Shown here: piece after piece, positions 1 to 6,081 of the stretch
Layout: each line of letters opens with the position of its first letter
How positions within the stretch are numbered: position 1 is the stretch's first letter
Origin: Sphingomonadaceae bacterium
GTDB taxonomy: Bacteria; Pseudomonadota; Alphaproteobacteria; Sphingomonadales; Sphingomonadaceae
DNA: 8,512 nt
Reading direction: 5' to 3'
Assembly (NCBI GenBank): GCA_019245455.1
Contig: JAFARM010000179.1
Location: 1-8,512, forward strand
The notes under the pieces: generated by a model
The model's input: the letters and a program-made list of their open reading frames with translations, nothing else
What the model was told of the DNA's origin: nothing
The model's database searches: none
Position numbers and translations under genes: made by a program

Positions 1-1840
1 TGTCCTTCTCGTCATCCTGATCGTCGCTGTCGGCATCTGGGCCGTCGCTCACACGCGGACGACGCGGGTTCCCGACGGCGGTGCGCTGGTGCTCGATCTC
101 GACGGGCCGGTGGTCGACCAGGCGAGCGAGCGGTCGGCGTTCGCCGCCCTTCCGGGCCAGGGTGGCAACAGCGACGAGATCGAGGTGCGCGACGTGCTCC
201 GTGCCATCGACACGGCGCGGACCGACAGCCGGATCAAGCTGATCGTCCTCCAGCTCGACACCTTCATCGGCGCGGGCCAGGCCAACCTGCAGGCGATCGG
301 CGCCGCGCTGCGGGCGTTCGAGAAGGCGGGTAAGCCGGTCTACGCCTATGCCACCGCCTATACCGACGCGAGCTATTACCTCGCGGCGCAAGCGAACCAT
401 GCCTGGATCAACCCGCTCGGCGGCGTGCTGCTGACCGGTCCCGGCGGCACGAACCTCTATTTCAAGAAGGCGCTCGACAAGCTCGACGTCGACGTCAACG
501 TGTTCCGCGTCGGCAAGTACAAGTCGTTCGTCGAGCCGTATACGCGCACCGAGGCGAGCCCGGAGGCCAAGGCGGCCGAGCAGGCGCTGGTCGACGGCGT
601 CTGGCGGACGTACCTCGACGACGTCCGCGCTGCGCGGCCGGCCGCCGACATCACCGCCGATCTCGCTACGCTGCCGCAGCGCATCGCCGCGGCGCACGGC
701 GACTTCGCGCAAGAAGCGGTCGACGCGCACCTCGTCGACACGATCGGCACGCGCGTCGCGTTCGGCCAGGCGGTCGCCAAGGTCGTCGGTCAGGGCGACG
801 ACAAGCAGCCGGGGGCATTCAACGGCATCACGCTCGACAAATATGTCAAGGCGACGAAGAAGTCGCGCAGCGGCCCGGCGGTCGGCATCGTCTATGTCGC
901 CGGCGACATCGTCGACGGCGACGCGCCGGCGGGCACGGCGGGCGGCGACACAATCGCCAAGCTGGTCGCCAAGGCCCTGACCAACAACGACATCAAGGCG
1001 ATCGTCGTCCGCATCGATTCGCCCGGCGGATCGGTAACGGCGTCGGAGCGGATCCGCGAGGCGCTGGCCGAGGCCAAGACCAAGGGCGTGCCTGTTATCG
1101 CCTCGATGGGGCCGGTGGCGGCGTCGGGCGGATACTGGGTATCGACCGCGGCGAGCCAGGTGTTCGCCGCGCCATCGACGATCACCGGCTCGATCGGTGT
1201 CTTCGCGGTGATCCCGACGTTCAACCGGGCGCTCGACCGCATCGGCATTTCGACCGACAGCACCAAGTCGACCCCCTACACCGGCGATCCCGACATCCTG
1301 CGCGGGCTGACGCCCGACAGCCGGGTCGTGCTGCAGGCGGGGATCGACGACGTGTACCGCCGCTTCACCGGCCTGGTGGCGGCGGCACGGCACCTGCCGG
1401 TGGCGCGGGTCGACGAGATCGCCCAGGGGCGGGTGTGGACCGGGACCGACGGCGTGCGGCTTGGCCTCGTCGACCAGCTCGGCGGCCTCGACGCGGCGGT
1501 GGCGGCGGCGGCGAAGGCGGCGAAGCTCGGCGACAATCCACGGACGATCGACATCGAGAAGACGCCGTCGCTCCTCGTCCAGCTGGTCGCCGATTCACTT
1601 GGGCTCGGCAGCGGCGGCGACGATGTCGGCGACTCGTCGCGCGCGCGTGACCCGTTCGCGAAGCTTGTCGCCGCCGGCCGCGCGCGCGTGCTGGCGAGCG
1701 TCGGCGAAGCGGTCGCGGTCGCCGGCGGCGCGACCATCCAGGCGCACTGCCTCGACTGCGCCGCCGTCGCCCCTCCCCGCCCCGCATCGGTTGCGCGGGC
1801 GAGCGCGTGGCTGGGCAGCGCCGCGACCCTGCTGCGGTGA
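1..1840 (+). CDS. sppA: Signal peptide peptidase SppA, 67K type (5' partial)
   Basis: Membrane-anchored periplasmic serine protease of family S49 that degrades signal peptides left after secretion. The frame is open from base 2, so 612 residues are visible and only the extreme N-terminus is missing; the GTG at 89 is internal, not the start. Visible residues 1-16 (VLLVILIVAVGIWAVA) form the N-terminal membrane anchor. Two S49 repeats follow, roughly residues 45-240 and 290-500, as in the 67K family. The catalytic dyad fits: Lys in VGKYKSFVEP (codon 521-523, visible residue 174) and Ser in AASGGYW (codon 1124-1126, residue 375). Their 201-residue spacing matches the E. coli pair K209/S409. The C-terminal tail carries the only two cysteines seen, as HCLDC (codons 1748 and 1757). 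The gene ends in TGA 284 nt before the next gene, so the two are probably separate transcription units. Assignment is firm; the exact start cannot be seen. Confidence 0.96.
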   Translation, partial: VLLVILIVAVGIWAVAHTRTTRVPDGGALVLDLDGPVVDQASERSAFAALPGQGGNSDEIEVRDVLRAIDTARTDSRIKLIVLQLDTFIGAGQANLQAIGAALRAFEKAGKPVYAYATAYTDASYYLAAQANHAWINPLGGVLLTGPGGTNLYFKKALDKLDVDVNVFRVGKYKSFVEPYTRTEASPEAKAAEQALVDGVWRTYLDDVRAARPAADITADLATLPQRIAAAHGDFAQEAVDAHLVDTIGTRVAFGQAVAKVVGQGDDKQPGAFNGITLDKYVKATKKSRSGPAVGIVYVAGDIVDGDAPAGTAGGDTIAKLVAKALTNNDIKAIVVRIDSPGGSVTASERIREALAEAKTKGVPVIASMGPVAASGGYWVSTAASQVFAAPSTITGSIGVFAVIPTFNRALDRIGISTDSTKSTPYTGDPDILRGLTPDSRVVLQAGIDDVYRRFTGLVAAARHLPVARVDEIAQGRVWTGTDGVRLGLVDQLGGLDAAVAAAAKAAKLGDNPRTIDIEKTPSLLVQLVADSLGLGSGGDDVGDSSRARDPFAKLVAAGRARVLASVGEAVAVAGGATIQAHCLDCAAVAPPRPASVARASAWLGSAATLLR

Positions 1841-1852
1841 CGGGCCGACCCA

Positions 1853-1948
1853 TTGTCAAAGCCCCTTCAGATCCTTGGGCCAAAACCCGTTCCAGACTAT
1901 GGGCCAGAGCCCGCTCCTGACTATTGACCAAAGCCCGCTCATGCTGAG
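1853..1948. repeat. Degenerate 24-bp tandem repeat, 4 units
   Basis: Four 24-nt units lie end to end at 1853-1876, 1877-1900, 1901-1924 and 1925-1948. Each contains a variant of GGGCCAAAGCCCG, with the CCC anchors at 1862, 1886, 1910 and 1934, exactly 24 nt apart. The last unit is also the outer end of the left arm of the inverted repeat at 1932-2007, so the array runs straight into that element. Units 2 and 3 are the most alike and unit 1 is the most diverged. No coding role is apparent. The array occupies the first third of the gap after sppA. Confidence 0.8.
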
Positions 1949-2007
1949 CTTGTCCAAGCACAACCGAACGGCCGTGCGTGCTTCGACAAGCTCAGCATGA
2001 GCGGGCT
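1932..2007. repeat. REP-like inverted repeat 1 (30-bp arms)
   Basis: Arms 1932-1961 and 1978-2007 are reverse complements over 30 bp with a single mismatch (1955 against 1984), separated by a 16-nt loop. The core right arm begins GTGCTTCGACAAGC and ends AGCATGAGCGGG; the same core occurs three more times at 4061-4183. RNA from either strand could fold into a long hairpin. From memory, very similar sequences are scattered between genes in sphingomonad genomes and show up in mispredicted protein tails reading LSLSKH or AELVEA. That recall supports a dispersed REP/BIME-like family. Function is unknown; candidate roles are termination, mRNA 3'-end protection, or a remnant of a small transposable unit. 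Confidence 0.85.
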
Positions 2008-2081
2008 GAGTTAGGATGACCGGGTTGAGTTAGGATGAGCGGGTTGAGTTAGGATGACCGGGGCAGCCTAGGATGAGCGCG
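2006..2081. repeat. 19-bp tandem repeat, 4 units
   Basis: Units at 2006-2024, 2025-2043, 2044-2062 and 2063-2081 repeat TTGAGTTAGGATGASCGGG, where S is C or G. The AGGATGA anchors are at 2013, 2032, 2051 and 2070. The first three units are nearly identical and the fourth is degraded. The array starts where the right arm of inverted repeat 1 ends and stays in phase with it: AGCATGA of the arm, at 1994, is exactly 19 nt before the first anchor. The units therefore look like copies of the arm's outer end. The array ends about 30 nt before the ribosome binding site of the DUF885 gene and so forms part of its 5' leader or promoter region. Confidence 0.85.
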
Positions 2082-2109
2082 GCAGGCTGGATGTCGCACT
2101 CGCAGACTT

Positions 2110-2116
2110 GAAGGGA
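2110..2116 (+). promoter_or_regulatory. Ribosome binding site of the DUF885 gene
   Basis: GAAGGGA lies 8 nt before the ATG at 2125 and supports that start. The same start puts the twin-arginine motif at residues 5-6, as expected for a Tat signal. I see no convincing -35/-10 promoter pair upstream, because the space is taken up by the repeats. Confidence 0.65.
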
Positions 2117-2124
2117 ACGCAGAC

Positions 2125-3966
2125 ATGACGATCGACCGGCGGACGGTCCTGCTTGCCGGCGGTGCCGCGGCGGCGACGGCGGCGATGCCGGCCTGGGCGC
2201 GGCCGCAGGTGCCGGAGCCGCGGTCGCCGCAGCTTGCCGCCCTGCTCGACCGGATCGCCGACGAGGTTCTCGTCCTGTCGCCCGATCAGGCGACGGCGCT
2301 CGGCGTCGACAACGGCTCCCGCGCCGCGCTCAGGTCGCAGCTGCCGGAGGTGTCGCCGGCGGCACAGGCGCGCTGGGCGGCGGCGGCGGATCGCATGGTG
2401 CGCGACCTGGTGGCCGTCGATCGCGCCTCGCTCGCCGAGGCCGACCGGCTGCGCCTCGACAGCACGCTCTACTCGGCGCGGCGGGCGGTCGACGGCACCC
2501 GCTTCCCGTACGGCGGCGGCGCGCGCGAGGGCTTCTTCGGCGGCGCGCGACCGTACACGATCTCGCAGCAGGACGGCGCGCTGGTCGACGTGCCTGAGTT
2601 CCTCGATTCGCAGCACATCGTCGCCACCAAGGCCGACGCCGAAGCCTATCTCGCGCGCGTGTCGGCCTTTGCCCGCCAGCTCGACGGCGAGGCGGCGTCG
2701 ATCGCGAGCGACGCGGCGCGCGGGGTGATGCCGCCGGCGTTCATCGCCGCGACGATCCTCAAGCAGGCGCGGGGCTTCCGCGCGACCCCGGCGGCGGAGC
2801 AGCGGCTGGTGTCGTCGCTCGCGACGCGCGCGGCGACGGCCGGGATCACCGGCGACTGGGCGGCGCGCTGCACGGCGCTGGTCGAACGCGAGGTCTACCC
2901 TGCCCTCGATCGGCAGATCGCCGCCTTCGCCGCGGCGACGGCGAATGCTCCGGCCACCGCCGGCGTCGCCCGCCTGCCCGAGGGCGAGGCCTTCTACCGC
3001 TACGCCCTGCGCCTCGGCACGACGACCGAGCTTGCTCCGCAGGAAATCCACCGCACGGGCCTCGAGCAGAACAAGGCACTGCAGGCGCGGATGGACGCGA
3101 TCCTCAGGCGCCAGGGCCTGACGCAGGGCAGCGTCGGCGCGCGGGTGACGGCGCTCAATACCGATCCGCGCTTCCTGTATCCCGACACGGCCAAGGGCCG
3201 CGCGGCGATCATCGCCTATTGCAATGCGCGTCTCGCCGCGGTCCGCCCGCTGCTGGCGAAGATGTCGAACCTGGGCTTGCGCGCCGACATCCAGGTCAAG
3301 CAGGTGCCGGTCGACATCCAGGACGGCGCCGCGCTCGGCTACATGAACCCGGCGGCGCTCGACGGGTCGCGCCCGGCGATCTACTACATCAACCTCAAGT
3401 CGACGGCGCTGTGGCCGAAGTACCAGCTGGCGACGCTGACGGCGCACGAGGGCGTGCCCGGCCACAGCTTCCAGTTCGCCTACCTGACCGAGGCGAAGGA
3501 GAAGCCGCCGCTGATCACGTCGCTCACCCCCTTCAATGCCTTCGTCGAGGGCTGGGCGCTGTACGCCGAGCAGGTCGTCGACGAGCTTGGCGCCTACGCC
3601 GACGATCCGTGGAGCGCGATCGGCTATCTCCAGGCGCAGCAGTTCCGCGCCTGCCGCCTCGTCGTCGATACCGGCATCCACAGCATGGGCTGGACGCGCG
3701 ATCAAGCGGTCGACTTCCTGACCGGGGAGACGGGCAAGGGCAAGGCGGCGATGACGAGCGAAGTCGACCGCTACTGCGTCGCCCCCGGCCAGGCGTGCGG
3801 CTACAAGATCGGCCATAACGAAATCCTGCGGCTGCGGGCGAAGGCGCAGGCCGCGCTGGGGCCGAAGTTCACGCTCGCCGGGTTCGACGATGCCGTCGTC
3901 ACGACCGGCGGCGTGCCGCTCAGCGTACTGCCGGAAGCGATCGACGCCTATATCGCCTGGGCGTGA
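2125..3966 (+). CDS. DUF885 family protein, Tat-exported putative zinc metallohydrolase
   Basis: A 613-residue protein of the DUF885 family, whose members look like gluzincin-type metallopeptidases; the substrate is unknown. Residues 1-25 form a Tat-type signal peptide: DRRTVLLAGG, an alanine-rich core and an AWA cleavage site at 23-25. There is no lipobox Cys, so a soluble periplasmic protein is inferred. The family hallmark TAHEGVPGHSFQF carries the HExxxGH-type zinc motif (H441, E442, H447), and FVEGWALYAEQ (E475 and E482) probably supplies the third ligand. The length is normal for the family and the frame is intact. The start is ATG with a good ribosome binding site. The gene stands alone: repeat-filled gaps flank it on both sides and the following gene is convergent. 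It has no evident link to the polysaccharide locus to its right. Family membership is firm; enzymatic activity is inferred. Confidence 0.93.
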   Translation: MTIDRRTVLLAGGAAAATAAMPAWARPQVPEPRSPQLAALLDRIADEVLVLSPDQATALGVDNGSRAALRSQLPEVSPAAQARWAAAADRMVRDLVAVDRASLAEADRLRLDSTLYSARRAVDGTRFPYGGGAREGFFGGARPYTISQQDGALVDVPEFLDSQHIVATKADAEAYLARVSAFARQLDGEAASIASDAARGVMPPAFIAATILKQARGFRATPAAEQRLVSSLATRAATAGITGDWAARCTALVEREVYPALDRQIAAFAAATANAPATAGVARLPEGEAFYRYALRLGTTTELAPQEIHRTGLEQNKALQARMDAILRRQGLTQGSVGARVTALNTDPRFLYPDTAKGRAAIIAYCNARLAAVRPLLAKMSNLGLRADIQVKQVPVDIQDGAALGYMNPAALDGSRPAIYYINLKSTALWPKYQLATLTAHEGVPGHSFQFAYLTEAKEKPPLITSLTPFNAFVEGWALYAEQVVDELGAYADDPWSAIGYLQAQQFRACRLVVDTGIHSMGWTRDQAVDFLTGETGKGKAAMTSEVDRYCVAPGQACGYKIGHNEILRLRAKAQAALGPKFTLAGFDDAVVTTGGVPLSVLPEAIDAYIAWA

Positions 3967-4014
3967 GCGACGCGGTTTGGTCGGCCCAACCCCCCTCGCT
4001 CACCCGCGATGCGC

Positions 4015-4060
4015 AATTACCAACCGACACCTAACCACCAACCGACACCTAATCACCAAC
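4015..4060. repeat. 18-bp tandem repeat, about 2.5 units
   Basis: Two full units, CAACCGACACCTAAYCAC at 4021-4038 and 4039-4056, differ at one base. A partial unit (AATTAC, 4015-4020) precedes them and the start of a third (CAAC, 4057-4060) follows. The array then runs directly into the left arm of inverted repeat 2 at 4061. Read on the minus strand the unit is GGTTGGTGATTAGGTGTC, which resembles the 19-bp unit at 2006-2081: both have GGTTG, then TTAGG, then TG. The two arrays may share an origin. It occupies the start of the gap between the DUF885 gene and the convergent transferase gene. Confidence 0.75.
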
Positions 4061-4132
4061 CCCGCTCATGCTGAGCTTGTCGAAGCACGCACAAACGGTC
4101 GTACGTGCTTCGACAAGCTCAGCATGAGCGGG
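4061..4132. repeat. REP-like inverted repeat 2 (perfect 29-bp arms), possible bidirectional terminator
   Basis: Arms 4061-4089 and 4104-4132 are perfect reverse complements over 29 bp with a 14-nt loop. They have the same core as inverted repeat 1 (CCCGCTCATGCTGAGC on the left, GCTCAGCATGAGCGGG on the right). The hairpin lies between two convergent genes, the DUF885 gene ending at 3966 and the transferase gene ending at 4225, so it could end transcription from both sides. No U-tract follows on either strand, so a classical intrinsic terminator is not shown. The remaining bases of the gap (3967-4014 and 4184-4224) hold only a 12-bp palindrome at 4212-4223, beside the transferase stop codon. 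Confidence 0.85.
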
Positions 4133-4151
4133 TTGAGGGACTGGTACACTG

Positions 4152-4184
4152 GTACGTGCTTCGACAAGCTCAGCATGAGCGGGT
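4152..4184 (+). repeat. Unpaired third copy of the REP-like arm
   Basis: This 33-bp stretch is identical to 4101-4133, 51 nt upstream, and contains the whole right-arm core at 4155-4183. It has no inverted partner of its own but could pair with the left arm at 4061-4089, giving an alternative fold. Just before it, ACTGGTAC occurs twice in tandem (4140-4147 and 4148-4155). The layout looks like a duplication of the right arm with a small local repeat at the join. Confidence 0.8.
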
Positions 4185-4224
4185 ACTTGCCTAAACCAGC
4201 GGGCTCTAGATCGAGCCGGCTCGC

Positions 4225-5676
4225 TCAGAACGCGTTGCTCGGCACGATCAGCGCGACGACGGTGCGGGCGAGGACGTAGAAGTCGAACCAGATCGACCAG
4301 TTCTCGATGTAGTAGAGGTCGTGCTCGAAGCGCTTGACGAGCTTGTCCTCGGTATCGGTCTCGCCGCGCCAGCCGCAGACCTGGGCCCAGCCGGTGATGC
4401 CAGGCTTGACCTTGTGGCGCGCGGCATAGCTCGACAGGACGTCGGAGAACAGGCGTCCGCCGGCGCGCGTCGACGGCGCGTGTGGGCGCGGGCCGACCAG
4501 CGACATATCGCCCTGCAGCACGTTGAACAGCTGCGGCAGCTCGTCGAGGCTCGTCCGGCGCAGGATGGCACCGACGCGCGTGACGCGCGGATCGCGGCGG
4601 CTCGCCTGAGTGATTTCAATCAGTTGCGCGTGATTGTGGTACATCGACCTGAACTTCCACACGCGGAACGGGCGGTTGTTGAAGCCCTCGCGCGGCTGGC
4701 GGAAGAAGATCGGGCCGGGTGAATCGAGCCGGATGGCGAACGCGATCAGCAGCATCGGCACGGCGAACAGCAGGATCGCCAGCGACGCCAGCACCCGGTC
4801 CTCCGCCACCTTGACCCAGGCGTCGAGCCCGGAGATCGGCCGCTCGAACAGGGTCATCACCGGTACGTCACCAAGGAGCACCACCGGCCGCCGGGCGAAG
4901 ACGAAGCTGGCAAGATCAGGCGCGAGACGGATGCGGACCGGCGTCAGCGCCAGCCGGCTGACGACCTGCTGCAGCCGCGCCTCCGCCGACCACGGCAGCG
5001 CGACGATGACCTGATCGATGCGGTTGTCGCGGATCGTCTCGACCAGCGTCGTCAGGTTGCCGAGCACGGGAATGCCGTGGTGCGATGTCGGCACGCGCCC
5101 GTCCTGGCGGTCGTCGAAGAAGCCGACGATGGTGATCGTCAGCTTGTCGGTCGTCAGGATATAGTCGGCCAGCCGCGCCCCCTGCGCCCCCGCCCCGAAG
5201 ATGGCGACGCGCTGGTTGAACGTGCCGCGCCGCTTCAGCCGCCGCACCCAGATCGTCATCGCCAGCCGCGTCGCGAGCAGGGTTGTGCCGCCGGCGACGA
5301 ACCAGCTGATCGCCCAGCCGCGCGACACCTCGTCCGAGGTCTTGAGGAGGAAGCCGAGCGTGACCAGGAACAGCGTCGTCGTCACCCAGGCGGTGGCGAC
5401 GCGCTGCCACGCCTTCCTGAGCGAGAACTGCGCTTCGACATCATAGCTGCCGACCGTCTCGGCGAGCACGGCGAAGGCGACCGCGGCGACGAAGACGATG
5501 CGCGAATAGATGACATCGGTCGTATCCGACGGCATCAGGAGATCGACGGCGAGGAGGCCGGTCAGCACCACGACGCCGAACTCGACGATCCGCGTGACGA
5601 GCACGACGACGTCGAGCGGCACGCCCGCGCGGTCGAGCGCGGCGACGGGGACGACGGAGGTGTCGATCTTGTTCAA
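4225..5676 (-). CDS. Undecaprenyl-phosphate sugar (glucose) phosphotransferase, WcaJ/GelB-type
   Basis: An inner-membrane enzyme that transfers a sugar 1-phosphate, probably glucose 1-phosphate, from a nucleotide sugar to undecaprenyl phosphate, the first step of exopolysaccharide repeat assembly. All 483 residues are present. Order: membrane segments at about 24-46, 58-75, 95-112 and 120-142; a CoA-binding-like Rossmann region from about 154 with GAGAQG (161-166) and FFDDR; a membrane stretch at 296-316; then the bacterial sugar transferase domain. That domain shows [10 protein letters not shown] (318-327), FRVWKFRSM, the catalytic Asp-Glu pair in TSLDELPQL (D378, E379), [11 protein letters not shown] and PGITGWAQV. 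The start is TTG: no ATG or GTG lies between it and the in-frame stop at 5764-5766, and AGGGAA sits 5 nt upstream. It shares a 141-nt intergenic region with the divergent small gene at 5818. The sugar specificity is inferred from family and context. Confidence 0.94.
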   Translation of the reverse strand: MNKIDTSVVPVAALDRAGVPLDVVVLVTRIVEFGVVVLTGLLAVDLLMPSDTTDVIYSRIVFVAAVAFAVLAETVGSYDVEAQFSLRKAWQRVATAWVTTTLFLVTLGFLLKTSDEVSRGWAISWFVAGGTTLLATRLAMTIWVRRLKRRGTFNQRVAIFGAGAQGARLADYILTTDKLTITIVGFFDDRQDGRVPTSHHGIPVLGNLTTLVETIRDNRIDQVIVALPWSAEARLQQVVSRLALTPVRIRLAPDLASFVFARRPVVLLGDVPVMTLFERPISGLDAWVKVAEDRVLASLAILLFAVPMLLIAFAIRLDSPGPIFFRQPREGFNNRPFRVWKFRSMYHNHAQLIEITQASRRDPRVTRVGAILRRTSLDELPQLFNVLQGDMSLVGPRPHAPSTRAGGRLFSDVLSSYAARHKVKPGITGWAQVCGWRGETDTEDKLVKRFEHDLYYIENWSIWFDFYVLARTVVALIVPSNAF

Positions 5677-5681
5677 CGCCG

Positions 5682-5687
5682 TTCCCT
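5682..5687 (-). promoter_or_regulatory. Ribosome binding site fixing the TTG start of the transferase
   Basis: On the minus strand AGGGAA lies 5 nt before the TTG at 5676-5674. Upstream in the same frame there is no ATG, GTG or TTG before the stop at 5764-5766. The TTG is therefore the best-supported start, and the N-terminus MNKIDTSVV fits the family. Confidence 0.7.
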
Positions 5688-5726
5688 GTTCACGCGCCGC
5701 GCGAGCGGCCGCCGCAGCCGCGCGGT

Positions 5727-5748
5727 GCCGCTGCCGCTGCCGCTGCCG
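5727..5748. repeat. Hexamer repeat (GCCGCT) in the divergent intergenic region
   Basis: GCCGCT is repeated 3.7 times without error. The repeat lies about 50-70 nt upstream of the transferase start, in its leader or promoter region, and could vary in copy number by slippage. No function is shown. Confidence 0.6.
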
Positions 5749-5777
5749 AAGACAGTGGTCTCCTCACCATGATCTGC

Positions 5778-5784
5778 TATAAAT
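5778..5784 (+). promoter_or_regulatory. Possible -10 element in the 141-nt divergent region
   Basis: TATAAAT stands out in an AT-rich island (5770-5795) within very GC-rich DNA, 34 nt before the ATG at 5818. Read on the other strand it gives ATTTATA, which could also serve the transferase gene. I see no good -35 at 16-18 nt: the hexamer at 5755-5760, GTGGTC, matches poorly. The position between two divergent starts is the main support. Confidence 0.3.
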
Positions 5785-5817
5785 CACGTTAATGCGCTGT
5801 GGCTGAACGGGGACAGG

Positions 5818-6081
5818 ATGACGACGGTATATGACTGGACGACGATGATCGTCTTCGCGGGACTCGTCGTCCTGTTCCTGCAGCGGTCGCAGGGCGAGGC
5901 GCGCGACCAGCTGTGGCAGTATCTGGTCGCCGCGGTCGGGTGCGCCGCCACCAACTACCTTGGCAACCAGGCGTTCGAGCAAGGGGTCACGTTCCTTCAT
6001 CTGGCCGCAATCGCGCTTGGCGGCGCCACGCTTGCCTTCATCTTCGTCGTGCTCCGTCCGCTTGACGGCTTCCACAGCTAG
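5818..6081 (+). CDS. XrtV sorting system accessory protein (small membrane protein)
   Basis: An 87-residue protein that matches, from memory, the small family annotated as XrtV sorting system accessory protein, found beside exosortase V in sphingomonads; its molecular role is not known. It opens MTTVYDWTTMIVFAGLVVLF, with a first membrane segment at about 8-22. A polar stretch RSQGEARDQL follows, then LWQYLVAAVGCAATNYLGNQ, which may be a second segment at 32-48. A hydrophobic segment at about 62-80 and a short tail end the protein. The ATG has a purine-rich GGGGA four nt upstream. The gene is on the opposite strand to everything else in the locus. It diverges from the transferase, and its TAG stop overlaps the epsI stop by 4 nt. 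Hydrophobic composition and family resemblance, not length alone, make this a real gene. Confidence 0.85.
   Translation: MTTVYDWTTMIVFAGLVVLFLQRSQGEARDQLWQYLVAAVGCAATNYLGNQAFEQGVTFLHLAAIALGGATLAFIFVVLRPLDGFHS

Noticed and set aside
89..91. GTG at 89 as the start of SppA
   Set aside because: The frame is open to base 2 and encodes the expected membrane anchor upstream, so the gene simply begins before the window.
2068..3816. Open reading frame of 582 codons on the minus strand opposite the DUF885 gene
   Set aside because: It is rich in Arg, Ala and Gly with no recognisable domain, as expected for a shadow frame in very GC-rich DNA. The plus-strand protein has clear family motifs and a signal peptide.
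4061..4184. CRISPR-like array from the repeated 29-33 bp cores
   Set aside because: There are only three copies, in mixed orientation, with irregular short spacing and no cas genes. Inverted pairing and a related copy at 1932-2007 fit REP-like elements.
4212..4223. 12-bp perfect palindrome CGAGCCGGCTCG beside the transferase stop codon
   Set aside because: It has no loop or U-tract and palindromes of this kind are common in such GC-rich DNA. Not enough to call a terminator or operator.
3890..4279. Plus-strand frame of 129 codons across the second repeat cluster
   Set aside because: It overlaps the DUF885 gene end, and its protein is a translation of the 18-bp repeats and the REP-like arms, a common misprediction for such repeats.
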